Assembly (NCBI GenBank): GCA_900239685.1
Contig: OENT01000820.1
Location: 1,984-65,983, forward strand
Direction: 5' to 3'
DNA length: 64,000 nucleotides
Source of the DNA: Rotaria macrura
Taxonomy: Eukaryota > Rotifera > Eurotatoria > Philodinida > Philodinidae
The notes beneath the pieces were generated by a model. It saw only the letters and a list, made by a program, of their open reading frames with translations. It ran no database searches and had not been told where the DNA came from. Both the position numbers and the translations under genes were made by a program. Numbering within the stretch: the first letter of the stretch is position 1; the number at the start of each line of letters is the position of its first letter. Shown in pieces: positions 38,807 through 53,700 of this stretch.

Positions 38807-41800
38807 AGTAAGATTAGTTTCATGTATTTATCGCAAAAATATCCTTTATAATAAACAATCGACTTCTTTTTCTTTCAATTGTGAAAGAAGGTTTGTTGTT
38901 ACGCTGTTTAACTTCGACGTAGACAACAGTTAGATTTCTATGTGGTACACTTTTTGTATGACTGAATTACTCTTTAAAAAGCCGTTCCGCAGTATATAGT
39001 TGTTGCCCATTGAAATTACTTCAATAATTGTTAATGTTCTACAAGTCATATTGACATGTACATGACAATTAGAATGAAAGTGAAATGCATTCGATTTTTT
39101 AGAAGAAGCAAAAGTAGAAAACGAAATGGTGATTGAAAGTTAATGAACGAAATGAAGTTTTTTTTCTGGTCGACGATGGAGTAATTATATTTTTAATTGA
39201 TTAAATAGGAAGACTTTATCACAGCATATGCCCTTTATGCAGAATAAGAGATCATAAAAATGTGCGTGGTTAAGTTATTTTCAAAAAACTCGAGCCATTC
39301 TTCATGCATGTAAAACTTATAAAGGTTTTACTATTAATTCTTGATAGAAGCACTCAACGGACATTCTAATTTTTGTTCATTAATTTTCGCATATTCATCC
39401 ATATCCTATCAACTATCGAATAAGATACCAAACATGTTCGAGACACTTTATTGATTATGACTAGCACATCGAGTGAGCACACAAATTTGTGATAGAATGC
39501 AAAAGAAATGATGCCACGATTTTTAAGAACGTAACAATTATTTAGCAATGAAAACTAGTTTTGCTTGAAAGAAGTTTATTATGTTTCCACGCTGCCAACA
39601 ACAAAATCATGAGTCGATCGTCGTTAAAAGTAGACCTTCGCATTGGCTGTAAACAAGTGTTTGAAAGCTGCGTGCTGTTTGTTTCATACAATTTTTTTTG
39701 ACATCTGGATTTATGTAGATTTGAATACTCATTATATTAAATGGCAAGTTCTCTTTTTTTGTCGTTGGTGAATAGTTCATGACCAACTGCTGATTTTTTT
39801 TCTTTCTTTTCCATCTAGTTATTCTTTTCTTCATAATCAATATGTGAATGTCCATGATACCGTTTTCCATCTATTGTACTAATGGAGCGAGTATTAATTA
39901 TGAATTATATGTTATTCTAAAATGGCAACACCAATCTTCAACGTAGTCACATCCTATGTTTAAAAGTATGACAAACTATAGTCGAGCTTCTTCCCTCGTG
40001 TAGAGACGAAAAACTAAAATCATGCTTTTCCATTGAATTTTGCTCCACTTAAATCTGATGAATTCATCAAAAGATAAAATTTTGCATCATAGATCTGCTG
40101 TCTTGACTGTAAGATGAATTACAGCAAAGTTTACTTCTAATCGTTCCAATCTTAACATACTCATGACTGATAATATGCAAGTCAAAATAAAAAGAAGTGA
40201 TTGTTTCGGTTAGAAAGCCTGCATTAATGTGATGCATTTGACGTTGATAAATATTATTGTCATTGCTCTATTTCTAAAAATAAAAACATTTTTGAAAAAC
40301 TTCTATTCTCATAGCTATGAGTGTCGTATGATAAACATGCATTCATTTAACAATACTCAATAAATACGCAAGCATTATTCTAAAATAGAGTTTCTCAGGT
40401 CACTCAACGCCATGTTGTTACGATTGGAAACTTCATCATTTAGTTTTTCAATTACATTATAATAGCTTTACTCAATAAATTATGGTAATTTCGCATATTT
40501 TATCGAAATATTCGACAAGAAAAAGTTTGAAATAAGTATTTATGTTATAACATAGTGCGTTTGGTTGCTCATGAATCTGTTTGAACTAAATCGATTGATG
40601 TTACCAAACGAGTCATTAATTATTCGTCTCACACAAGATTTTAATTTGTCAACATATACTCTGGTGAAAGATTTCGTTTGAAAATACTCAACGAAACGAT
40701 TCTATCATAAAATGTTCAGCAAACTTGTTCGTTCACACGTGCTTCATGTTTGATACGCTGCTTTTGATATTCGATCTGTTTACAAGTTATCACCGAATAA
40801 ACGAACTGCTATTCGTTTACAAATGAATAAATTGTAAGAACAGATATTCATGTGCACTTTTGAAGTTTCTATAAATTGCTTAACATTATCATATCTTTAA
40901 AATAGTTACTGTACAACTAATACATATTGTTTTATTTATTATGAATGTACCCATCTTATATCTTGAAGTCTAGTCTATGTGAAAGAGTGTCAATGTCATA
41001 ATTGATTTACTAAAGTCATGAATAATGTAGCGGAAAACATTTTTTTCTATTGATTCTATTCCATAACAAAGAAGTAGATGTGAAAACGGTAACTGACGTA
41101 GAAGAGAGAGGGAGGTAGTTGCATTCATATGGAGTCACCTTCTTCATTAATAGCGAAGACAATTGTACAAGGTACTTTTCAGAGATGATCATTGAATTTA
41201 ATAATGAGAGATCTTTTTTGAATTTCTCGAAGTATATAGTATCGACTGGTACGATAATGGTAATAATTAAAATAATATGTTTTCATGTTGCTACCTGCTT
41301 GCTCTAATTCATTTGAGTAACTCACTGAATTTTTCAATCGCCTTCGTTTGCAGTCAAGTTTAGTTCGTTTTTCAATATTTTCAGAAGAGTATCCACAAAT
41401 TTGAAAAAAAAAAACATAAAGTCATACAGAGAGAAAAATTCCAATAAATAATCATAACTGTGTAATTCGTGTTGAACTAGAAAAGTATACTTATTGATAA
41501 AACAATGTTTGATTGTAGTCTCATATGATGGTCTGAGTGACACCTATTGAGAATATGCCATTATTACTATAGCTAATGTTTATTTGTTTTCGTAAACCTA
41601 TAATCAACTAATTTTCAACATTTGACGCAATACACTATCAAAATTTTGGCAATCAAATGACAGATAAATAGGAAAACAAGTAAAAGTAGTTTTTTAAGAG
41701 TTCGACAGATCGTTATTAGTGGACAGTTTTCCAAGCTAATTCAATTGAATCATAAGTTGAAGCAAATCAGCAAGTTACGATAATTGAAAACTGAAACTGA

Positions 41801-44102
41801 TTGTCAAGTATTCAATAGTTTTGATGCGAATACTTTCAGTGAATCAAACAGGTGAAAATTGTCTTCAGCAACAACAAATCGACTTACAACTATGGAATAA
41901 ATCTTCAAATAAGTATAGAAAAATATATTTTGTATTCAATATAAGATATGTGTTCATATTGGATATTATGCAAGCCGAGTGTTAGCCGCCCGTTGACATT
42001 ACTGAGAAAATTTTCTTTCTCTAAGTAAAACAACATAAGTACTGAATGTTGTTTCTCTTCATGATAAAGGATTATATTAATTAATATTAATAAGTCTTAA
42101 GGTTAAAATGAATATTTTGCCCGAAATAGTGTTTAATCGGCATTGATGACAGTGAGAGAAAAAAGAAAACTGGCTCAGATGTATTCGTTATCGGTATGAA
42201 ATTATTCTTTTAAGTCGGATATCTCTTCTTATGTATTCCTCTATTTTTCATACTGAATTTTTCATGAACAGATTGCCTATAATTGCAAAGAGGAAAAAAG
42301 AACTCGACATACTTGACAGCACTGGTTTACTTCCTTCCCTAAAGAACATACACGATATAATCACGTCTAGTTTTGTTAACACGTTCTATTCTTCTTTGAA
42401 ATAATCTACTGATTTGAAAATGAAGACGTTGTTTTTGCACTTGTGTGTTTATTTAAATCAAAAGTGTCAGTTTCTTCTATTTAATCATTATGTTAAGACA
42501 ATATTAATAACTTTGTGATACAGTTTCCTGTATCAATGAAATGGTGACACCACGAAAAAAACATGAAAAACAATCTTATTCATGAACCTGGTATGAGATC
42601 TTGTTATTCTATACGAGATCTCGGATGATCCTATTAAATTTTCAAATGTTATTTTTGACTTTAAAAATATCTTGTTTGAAATCGCACATCTTCTAATGAC
42701 GCTTCAAAGATGAAATAATTGACGCAAGTGAATTACAGAGACCGGTATTTTTAGAACTCTTAATTTATAATATTTTTAATGAGTTGCATGTATGAACAAT
42801 AGCTGATGCACTTCACTCTATTGAAAAGGGTAGTCAAATTTCATGCGAAATAAATTCAACACTGGAATATTGACCGGATATTCTTTTCCGATTTCGTAAT
42901 TTTGACATACTTTGACATGAAATATAAGTAGAATTTCGAGGGTATTATTAAAAAGGGATCGTATGTACAATAAGAAATTCACAGTTGTTATTTTATGTTC
43001 AGACATGATAGTATTATAAGCATTGCTTAGCAATTTACCCTCGTACTAGATCTTTAGTTTCTTTTGTAAAGAAAAATGAAACACAGCTTAGAATTCTAAC
43101 TTACTTGATTGAGAATGATTCATCTTAGGAGTTAGAATCTACGTGTTTAAGTTGTTGCTTCAATACCGGATGATCTCGGTGACAAGCAAAATGTATAGCT
43201 GCCACTAATGGCAGAAATATTTTCTTTCATGAATCTCAATTAAAGCTTTTGATAATACAAAACGAAGTACAATCGTAGATAATCTTAATGACTCGCAGAG
43301 AAATGAAAATTTTTCGTTTCCGTTTCATGTAACAGAAATTTTCTAATCCAAATGTTTTCTTTACTCGTTCAAATATCAAAGGAAAAAACGAAATCGTTTT
43401 GTTTACAAGTATGACGGTTAGAGATAAGAATTAAAAGAATGTTCTAATTGAAAGAATTTAATGATAATTGATTCAAAACCTGCTGGCAACTTTCAATATA
43501 TTTGCACATCGGCGCTAAATCATTCAATCAAATTTATTGTTGAACATATCAACGTGTGAATCGTGCCTTCTTGTTTGCTGGCGTTTTTTCTTAATTGGAG
43601 GAGAAAAATTACCGCAAATTGGAAAATGTTCGCATGATGTAAATAAATGAATACAGTTACAAGGATGTGATGAACGTCGATACCTTTTAGAGAAAGAAAT
43701 TATCTTATTAGAGATAGTTCAATGGTGAGTGTCACATGTTATCCACGCCATTCTTATGCATGCAGTTACAACTAAAGTATTTAAAGAAAATGAAAATAAG
43801 ATCAATTAAATCAAATTGTCGACAGATAGTAACGATAGCTTTTCTAAAATTATCCCACAATTTGGCACCGATGCAATAATGTTTACAAATTAGCATTTTG
43901 GTTTGCGACGAACGAAAGAAAATGGAAATAAAGTATGGGTTTGCACTCATAAGTTATGCAACGCTACCATAGCCATACACGAAGATGAGCTGTTTTCTTT
44001 CTTTTCTGCTGATTTATGATGTTTTTGTTTTCACCAATAAATTAACAACTTCACTTCATCACAACGACATTTTCCAATCTGCAGTTATTTTTGTCTCCCT
44101 CG

Positions 44103-44125
44103 CCCCCCCCCCCCCCCCCCCCCCC
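44103..44125. repeat. C23 homopolymer
   Basis: Twenty-three consecutive C in an otherwise AT-rich region; the length may be affected by sequencing error. Confidence 0.95.
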
Positions 44126-46476
44126 AAATAAGAAAAAACGCCCGCAATCAAGAGGTAGTCGTGTGAACGCTACGAACAACTTTTTCCAATGACTAATTCA
44201 CTGAACACAACCTGAATTTCATGATTTGTTAAAGTAGAAAACGGAGTTTTTTAATGTATATCTAAAATTGAAGTTACCCTGGCAAATATTTTTACTAAAG
44301 CTTTGATATTAAAACAGACATTATCATTACATTATGTGAAACATTCGATTGTTATATGTACTCGCAATGCTGATCAATTTTTACTTCAATGCAGCAGTGT
44401 TTTCATGAGATGTTGTTGTTGTTATAATCGTTTATTTTACATAATGATTTATTTATTTTTCCGTTGAGAAAAATTAAATTGGATTTTGATAATTCAATGA
44501 GCTGATAATAATAATCGATATAGTTCAACACTTGGCAGCGCTATTTCTAGAGAGAGTAATATCTAAATCTTCGTTAAATTCACTTTTGTGTGTTTTTAAC
44601 ACGAGTACCTTATAGTAACTATGGTGTACATGACTATTGGCACAGCAAAAAAAGACCATAGGTAGATGTTCTGACAAAAGTGTTTGCCTGAAATCCTAAT
44701 AAGTATTTTGGTACAAGGATTTTTGCTGATCTATGCTTAGTATTGAAAGACGAGAGAACGAAAAATCCGGCCTACTATTAAACAGATGTACACAGTTGAT
44801 ATAGGACTGTAGATCTACCTGCTTTTGGGAATTAAAGGTGAAAATAAGATCGTTTATACAGAGTAGCTAAGTGAATTAAAAGCTTTATCTAGTTTTCCAG
44901 GAGTTATGTAGTGAGAAACTGGTTTCACGTTTACGAACGATCATAGTTAATGCTGGATATTGTATCGAAAAATACCACTGTGATACTGAGTCATTCAGTG
45001 CGTTAATATACGACGAATCATTGATATTTCTGACGTGAGTGTGTATGTTTAAAATGCAAATGACTGTAAAATAAATTACTGATTATTGTAGTTAAAAGCA
45101 GTTCCATAATTATATTATTATCAATAGTCTTATATACATAACATGAATTGCATTCCAGACACGGAGAAGAAATACAAGAATGTAAATTGTAAACAGAAGA
45201 GACACTATCAATTTCACAATATTCTTATTTAAGTCGTAAAAACATTATAATGAATTTACGACAATTTTCGATTGCACCCCACTAATGAAATTCCAACAGT
45301 TTTGCAACAAGATAGTCCTTGCATAATTATGTTTCATTATGATTGAAAATTTCACATAGAATTTGAAGAACGTTATGAAACAAGAATTCAAGACTAAAGA
45401 TCATTATTCTATGATAAATATAAAGTTCAAGTTTTATTTTATGAATTAATGGTTTCGTAAAACTGGTCGCTGCTGCGACTGCGAAATCATCTTCTGGGCT
45501 TACACATCATATCACGTAAAACAAGTTTCTGCAAACATACAGTGATACAAAACCTAATGTTAATTCTCTCAATCTTGGATCGAATGAATTAGTTCTTGAT
45601 GAATTCTAATTGCTAACTCTTTGTAAAGAAAACGAACACTGTTTGCATTAGAAATCAAAGTCAATATTCGATTCGATATTGATACTAATTAGGAACTAGA
45701 ACCTAATCGAATACCTTCGAGATCACCGAGTCATTTCAATAAGTACAGGAATAAGGTACGAAGGATTACATAAAACATAGATCTTGTTCTCAAGTTCTAT
45801 GCATGGGTAAACCAGGTGTTGTAAATATTAGGTCAGCTGTCTCTTTGATTCGTATTCAATTAGTAGTTAATTATTCTGATTTGATAATTTCGATATAGAA
45901 CAGTTCACACATGTACTACTGGAGAAAATATAAATAAATCAAGTGAAAAATGTAACCACCAATTTTTCGATTAAGAATTCTATTTATAAGAATATATTTT
46001 TTGTGAGTTTCATCATTGAAAAAACAGCGACTATCATTATTCACAATGAAAAATTTCATAGTAAAAAATATTATTCACTCGAAAATAAAATAAAATTGTT
46101 TTTCTACTCGAGAGCATTGATGGTTTTATTTATGATTAAGAGTTGGCCTTTTGTCTTTTGCAATGAACTTTGGATGTTCGTGTCGCTCGAGTAGTGTTGA
46201 TGTTTGTTAGATTTTTGTCAATTAATGACCTATTATTATCGTTCTCCCCTCCCATTTACCTTCTTCTTTTCTACTACCTTGTTTCCAATGACAAAATCGA
46301 AGAAAAAAAACAGAATACGTGCTGCCAAATGGTCATATATAATGGTATTAAGTCAAGTGGTTCAAAGGCATCAACACGTGTTTGATGACAACGTTACCTA
46401 TTCTCATTTTCTTTCCATTTTTCTATTATTGAATTGATTTTCTCTAAGTTATTAGAAGACGAGAAATAAAAAAGAA

Positions 46477-47683
46477 ATGAGTGCAGCTCCGAAAGTTGGT
46501 GATATTGAAGATGAAAATAATCTTTTGCTATCAAAAGTGAAATTAACAAAAAACGAATTCAATGCAACTGTACGTAATAAACTTGAAAATAATCGTCTTA
46601 AAGTTGTTAAAAGACAAATTGGATATCAAAGTGATATGAGCGCATGTAAATTACGGACATCCATACATGATTTAAAAAAATGGTTAGATGAAAATCAAAC
46701 AGTTGTTTGTAATATTGATGAATTTTTCATCAATAGAAAAGTGAGAATTTTGATATTTGATCATCATGATGAAGGAAAAGCAAATCTGTTCATCTATTCA
46801 TGATTTTATTTAGATACAATCAGCTACTCCTCATAGTCGTCCTCGTTTAAACGGTGTTCGTTCAGGTTTCGCTCGTCCTTATGCTGGTCGATATCAAAAT
46901 CGAGCAAAATCTGCATCAACAATATCTCGACCATATACGGCACCACTTCAAATAATCCGTGAACAAAAACTTGATCATACAGATACGGACAGTGATGATG
47001 AAGCAATACCAGTGTCCATTTCTCGATTGACTTCAGGCAAACGTTCAGCCGCTACTCGTCCTACATCGGTGGTTTCGACTTCAACATTTTCTCAACATCC
47101 GATCGACTTAAGTATTAATAATAATAATGATACCGATGACATAAAACCATCAACAGTTTCAACACTGAGTCATCGAATAACATGGCCAGTTAAATTACGA
47201 GTATGTGCATTGCAAGATGAAGATGAAGCTCGTCAACAATATTTAGCTTGGCGTGCTGAACAACGTCGAGCTAAACTGAAACCGACAACGCAAACGTTTT
47301 TCGATGTTGAACTTGAACGTAAATATCAAGAATCTATTCGACGACGACAAGAAATCGAAGCGTTTGCTACACCAGAATCTATTGAAGAACATAAATTAAA
47401 TGATCCGATATTTGCTAAACGTTATCGTCAATTAAAATTGGCTTTACGAGCTGGTAAAATTCCATCCTATGATCCCAATGATCGTGAAATCAATATAACG
47501 ATGACAAAGTCAAAAATTGAACGTGCACGTACTGCACTTATTACAGCTAAACAATCGAAAATAAAAAGCTACTATCAAAATCAACAAAATCTGAATGACA
47601 ATCTTTTAGCAAAACGAATCGAAAGTTTTTTACAGCGCCTTGCAAAACTTAAAGAAGAGCAAGAATGTGAATATTCAGTTTAA
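46477..47683 (+). CDS. Unrecognised charged protein, possibly coiled-coil
   Basis: Exons 46477-46740 and 46814-47683, phase 0, GTGAGA...TTTAG intron of 73 bp; 377 aa. I do not recognise the family. The first exon encodes a basic helical region (KLTKNEFNATVRNKLENNRLK) and a KKWLDENQ segment. A central Ser/Thr/Arg-rich linker contains SRPYTAPLQ, a style seen in ciliary axonemal proteins. The C-terminal 150 residues are strongly helical and Arg/Glu-rich (RQQYLAWRAEQRRAKLK, ELERKYQESIRRRQEIEAF) and end in LKEEQECEYSV. A ciliary or cytoskeletal role is a guess from composition. A TAG acceptor-like site a few bases upstream of the ATG (near 46456) is compatible with trans-splicing. Its stop lies 64 bp from the stop of the convergent GalT-like gene. 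Confidence 0.78.
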
Positions 47684-47707
47684 TTATCAAACAAATGTAA
47701 TAATAAT

Positions 47708-47713
47708 AATAAA
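47708..47713 (+). terminator. Poly(A) signals in the 64-bp convergent gap
   Basis: AATAAA at 47708 with further copies at about 47716 and 47723, all between two convergent stop codons, so the two 3' UTRs very likely overlap. Confidence 0.55.
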
Positions 47714-47747
47714 CAATAAACAATAAAAAAAAGCAAACAAAAACAGT

Positions 47748-50700
47748 TTACATTCTCTTGAACCAATTTATTATTTCTGAAAAAATAACTGCCGGTAGTT
47801 TATTCACATTGTATATAGACAGTAGATCGAGACTTGACACCTCCGATAAAAGACTAGAAACTTGACCACGAGGTAGAATACGAAAATAAACAGGAGTAAC
47901 ACCACTGTCGTCTTGGTTTGGTGATATCGGTGGTAAATATAAAGACGAAGAAAAACAGAATTGTTTCAATTTTTGAAAATAACCTTTGAAAAATACGGTT
48001 CTATTTTAAAAGTCGATCAGTTGATCAATATTTTAACAGACCTTGAATTATTTGATAGATGACTTCAATAAATTGTTCATCGAAATTTTCTCCCATGACA
48101 ATCAAATCATATTCTTTATGTGATGTCTAAAAACAAAGTAAAAGGACAAATTTGTCATTTTCTATTATCGATTAAAGGGAAAAAGAAAATAACTACTACA
48201 GGACATTATCTCTTTCTCTTTTCTTCAGCTTTTTACATCTTGTACAACATGTTGAGACAACAGGAAAAAAGAAGATACAAACAACGAGCACGTAGACGAG
48301 ACAAGATAATGTTTTGTTGAATATCTATGCATTTATATATATATATATATATATATACATACATATATCTATACATATGCGTATCGATTGGGTCGTAAAG
48401 ACAAGAGGTGAATGTGATGTGATGTGACAATCAAGAACAGAATAACAATAATTATTCGAACTAGGATTGTATTTTTAAAATATGGCTGACAGCGATAAAC
48501 AAATCGATAATAATATATCATCAATGATTACACAAATTCAAGAACAGTTAGTATGTATCATGGATCTATCGTCGAGAAGACTTCAGGAAACTTGAGCAAA
48601 GTACCCATAGTTGAATTTTACTTGATACTACCAAGGAACAATCACGTATAAGTCTTTGCATCGATCGGTGAAACTCATCATCATAGACAAGTACATTTCA
48701 AATGGAAAAATAATAAATGTCTGACATTGTATGTCTAGTTTCAAAAAATTCCTCGTCTACAGTCAATAGTAGTAGTTACGTGAAATTATAACTGATATAC
48801 ATCTAGATAGAACAACGTAGAATTCTAACATATTTCAACACTCATGAAACTTGATCGTAGACGCTAAGTTTAGCAACAAGCAAAACAGCAGTTAGAGAGA
48901 ATCATTGTGACAGATGTTTGTCTCTAAAAGATATGCTCCAACGATAATTAGTCAGAATCCCATATCTAAGGAGAAAATACGATTTAAACGAGCGTTACAT
49001 CGAATAACATATATTTCTTGTACTGACATATGAGTTTTAGCAACAAGTTCTTTCTTTATCATTTAAAATGACATAATATGTCATATCAAATGATAATAAC
49101 TACCATGAAAAAGCATTGAGTAATGTTCAATATAGTGTTAATATATGAAATATTCATATTCTTCTTGTTTAGAAATATATTCGTCAAGATAATATTGAAT
49201 TAACTGAACAACTATCGAATCTTTACAATGATCTATGTCATATTCGACAGTGTCTCATATCTTCACCATCAAATTTAAATTTAAATACAACAAGTCTCAT
49301 TGAAACTTCAGTGTCAAATCGTTATCATTCAAAACAACGTTCGGATAGTGAACCAAACATATTAAGTGATCGTCAACGTATCCTAACAATAATCGATGAC
49401 TTACAATAGGTACAAGAACTGTAACACCATGGAATGATACAGTTAGATTAAATGCCGTATGAATATCTTGTATTGCCCGAAAATAATTTTTCTCTGGATT
49501 TTTCTTATGCTTTTTATGATCACGATAATATCGTTCAGATGCAAAACGTATAGATTCGAATTGACCTTTGAAATAAAAATAAACTTAGATGTGCAGAAAA
49601 ATAAAACGAACGTCCTGCTATCGAACCATAATAATGATCTGAATGAAGGGTTGCATGAATATGTGGATGTACTTGAGAAGCACCGCCATGTGGTAAACTA
49701 TCCCAAAGAAGAGTAGGAAAACGATGCGATGGTGACTGTTTATGGACAGCTTGAAACCTATAGATTTAACGAAAAAGCATTGAGATCTATGGTTTCGGCA
49801 ACATATTTTCATAGGCGCAATTATCGAAACATTCAAGGCATTGATCGACATTGTTGTTAATAGACGATCAAAGACTACACATCAATACTATCGTCTCGTT
49901 TTAGTAAGAGATGAACTTCTGTCGAATGACATTTCTGAAAGATTTAGTAAAAAGCTGATAAAGACTTGTGCCTTGAGATAAATAGTATGAAACAATGTCG
50001 CCGTGATTACCAACAGCTGTTGACTTGTCATTCACATTTTAATCCTGCAGGGATTATACTGACAGATTGTATTTATGAAATGAGACCAGCGAGAAAACTA
50101 TTCCAATACGATATCCATCAACGGAGCTCGTCTTGATAAGATTTATACATCTTGGTTAGCGAAACATTTAAAAGAACGACGCTAGTCGACATCGACCTTA
50201 TAATAAACTGACTGAACTTGAATACTGCGAAAAACAAGAGCTACTTTAAGAAATCGATTATTTCAATTTATGAATATTTGTTTTTCAACTGAAACCGTCA
50301 GAAGAGATCTAACCAATCATTGCATTCATCCATAGCCAATCAATAGTAGAATTCATAAATTCTCACCTTGGAGCTTCCAATAGCTACGCCTCTATGACAC
50401 CAATATTTAGTAATGAAGACAAAAACGTCGAACAACGAACAATTTTCAACTCTAACTAGCCTTACCGGAATTTCTCGCCTGAATACGTGACGAGCTCACA
50501 GTTCAAGTAGTTCTTTCGTAGGATATTTTAAATTCTTCTTACCATTTCCAAGCTAATGTAAAAACATCTTTTAATTCTTCGAATGTTAATTTGGTTATGT
50601 CATGTTGTTTCGGTATAAACATTGAATGCCATTGATCAAATTTAAATGCGTTCGCTGCTGAATATGCATATTGACTTTCCATTCGACCGAGACTATCCAT

Positions 50701-53700
50701 GGCTGTCATGCTTCAAGTTTTTGTTTTCAAATATTAAGAAACACAAGAGAAATTAGGTTAATTCGAGAAACCTAAAATAAATCATTTACTTTCGATAATT
50801 ACAAAGATCACAGTTTTTAAATGTTTCTTCAATAGTTTCATTTAAACTAAGAAGAAAGAAAAAAAAAACAAAATCGAATGCTTCAATATATTTAATTCGC
50901 ATTCAACGTACTATTGTTCAATAGGTTTCTCCGGTGGTTGAACAGGACGAAGGCCACGAAGTGGGTTATAAACTGTATGTTCAAATGAGTATTTATTTAT
51001 AACGAAATACAATTCCTAAAATGATTAATAATGTCATAAATTTCAAATGAATCTAATATCCAAATTAGTATTCAGTTTTCGATTATATTCTATTGAAAAG
51101 TAAGATTCAATGACTGCAAACAACGCATGACGAATATATTAGTTTCTATGATAGAAGTTCTTCTGCTGTAGAAACGACATCGTACTCAATGATCAAAATC
51201 AAATCAAGCCTTTGATTCTAAATGTAAACCTGCACTAGTCTTCATTGATATTATTGAATATTAGTTTTACTCCCATATGATATGTATTCGTTTTATTATA
51301 GTCTTATTTTTGAAACAAAGTTTATTTTCACTAGTTTGTCGTGACAAAAATAATCGAACATTTTGATCTAGTTCTAATTCCTAAGAAAAATCTCTTCTAC
51401 CAATAGACATTTATTGAATTGATTTTAAAGAGATTGTTGTAAATTTCTTTTCTTTTCTCTATTAATGATGTAGCTATTCAATTAAATGAAAACTAGTCTA
51501 GTGGTACATGTTCGTAGCATTTTAAGTAACTTCTGATATCATTTATTCAAGTTTTGAAAGAACAAACTTGAAATACTATTTCATCCTAAAGCATTTGATC
51601 ATATTGAAGAGGTGGTTAAATTTATTGCGAAGAACAACTATTCATATTCAATTATTGATTATGAATAATTTGAAATAGTTCTGCACATATGACATTTATT
51701 CGAAAGTTCATTATGTTAAAAGGCGATGAAACAGAAAATTTCTACTTCTAATATTGCATATTAACAAGTAAAATATTCAACAATATTGCGTTAAAGCGAA
51801 TTCTATCACTATTTTGTCATTAGCTATAGACCATTATATGTATATAAGGCTCGTTAAGCCTCAGTATGACACGTGATGTTTGTATTCATTGATTACATTG
51901 TTGAGTAATGACAACCGAGCAGTACAAAATATCAAGCAGGCCTTGGAAAAAGAAACGATGAGCCCGAGCATTAGATATATTTAGCATCAAATCATGGAAT
52001 GAATGACAGTAAAAGTATGGTTTGATCTTGATGAAAAGCAAAGCATTAATGAGAAACCTAATTATTAGATGTATTATGTTGTCAGCGAACGAGAACACAG
52101 CAAACTAATAGCTTTTATTCCGTTATAATCAATGTTTGAATCGGCATATAAGTTTCTTACAAAATAGTTTCGAAAAAATAAATTGTCAGCGATCATAAAT
52201 CGATGTGTAATCAGACACGATATTCGATGTTTATTTCTAGATTCTATTTGAGAGAAAATGATTCATTGCCATGGCAATGCATCGATTAAGACAGTGAAAA
52301 AAGCAATAATTACTTCTATGAGACGGCCATCTAGGTTACAGTCATTAGTACGTCTTTTTTCTGATAATCTGATCAACGAATCAACTCGGCCTGTCAAAAA
52401 CAAGTGAGTATAGCATGAAATGTACACAAATCATCATGGGAAAATTCGAAAAAGCGATTCAATCGAGGATGCAATAGTAAAGTTAGCAGAGAAGCTTGTC
52501 TAATAACTAATCAGGTGAGTTCTTCTAAGAATTTTCATGTTCTATTTTGACAAGCCATTGCAGAAGGTATTCGGAATCAGATCTGTGGCGTGTGTTGTCT
52601 ATCGTATGTTACCCGGCCGTTGATGTAGTCACGTGGACGTTGCACGAACACTCACTGAATAGTGTGGCTAACCAACTTCGTTCATTTCTCAATCTGAGGA
52701 TCAATTAGATTGAGATTCACTTGGCTTGAAAATGGAACGAAAAAGAACCTGTTGGCCTAAAAGTATGCAAATAAAACTGTGCTCGCAATATGATTCTACG
52801 GTTGTTTTGCTCGATTATTATTAGATTAAGAATAGAGAAACATGCCAGGTACAAATCTAAGTCTCATATTCTGAATCAGTATCTGAGTTTAAATTAACAT
52901 CGAATGAGTTATCACGAAGTAATCAATCGATTATTATCGTTCTTCAACTATGATGTTTCTCTGATAGGATAAGAACAAAAATAATCAAGTGGTCCATTTT
53001 AAAACGATAAAATATTGACGAAATGAAATGAAACTTTGGTATGTAAAGGAAAATTTACTATACAAGATCTTATTGTAAGTGTGTGGTTTACAAGTTGGCT
53101 GGAATAATTCAAATAATCCTATTATTTTCTTACTAGAACATGTGTCGTTTTGACCTGAAATATTATTTTCCAAAACGTGAGACCTTGACTACAGACTTTG
53201 AAAGTCATTCAGTGATGAAATTCATTCATACTTGTCTCAAACAAGAGAAGTGCCCGACAGGTAAAGTATCCAATGAAATATTCAAACACTATCTCTACTA
53301 AAATATTTCAATTGAAATTTGCTAACTATCATTTAAGTATAGGTTCAAATACTCATCTCGTAAATACAATCTTTAGAATTCTTCTTGTGTGACCCGATTT
53401 TAGTCCTCTAAGTTTCGTTTTACAATATTTTAAATCATTTAATAACTATTAATGAACTCATCAACGACTGATTCATGCATACGTATAACGATAATCGATT
53501 GAGTCAATCGATCTGTGCACTTCAAGTGCAAGCACTGATTATTTAATTAATTCTTGCAATACTCGATGTTCAATTATGTTGTGTTCAAATTCTACAAGGA
53601 CGCAATCAGTGAGTTTTAAGAGAACTTTTTGAACACTTGACGGTCTTCCTCATTCAATGATTTACTTTTGTGAAGGACAACGGTCGAAAAACATTTTCTG

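Larger units (their letters stand above)
37224..46476. other. 9.3-kb gene desert
   Basis: The longest stretch without a recognisable gene. Reading frames are under 90 codons and composition-driven. It holds an inverted-repeat element (38276-38806) and a C23 tract (44103-44125). Otherwise AT-rich sequence in which I see nothing definable. Confidence 0.45.
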
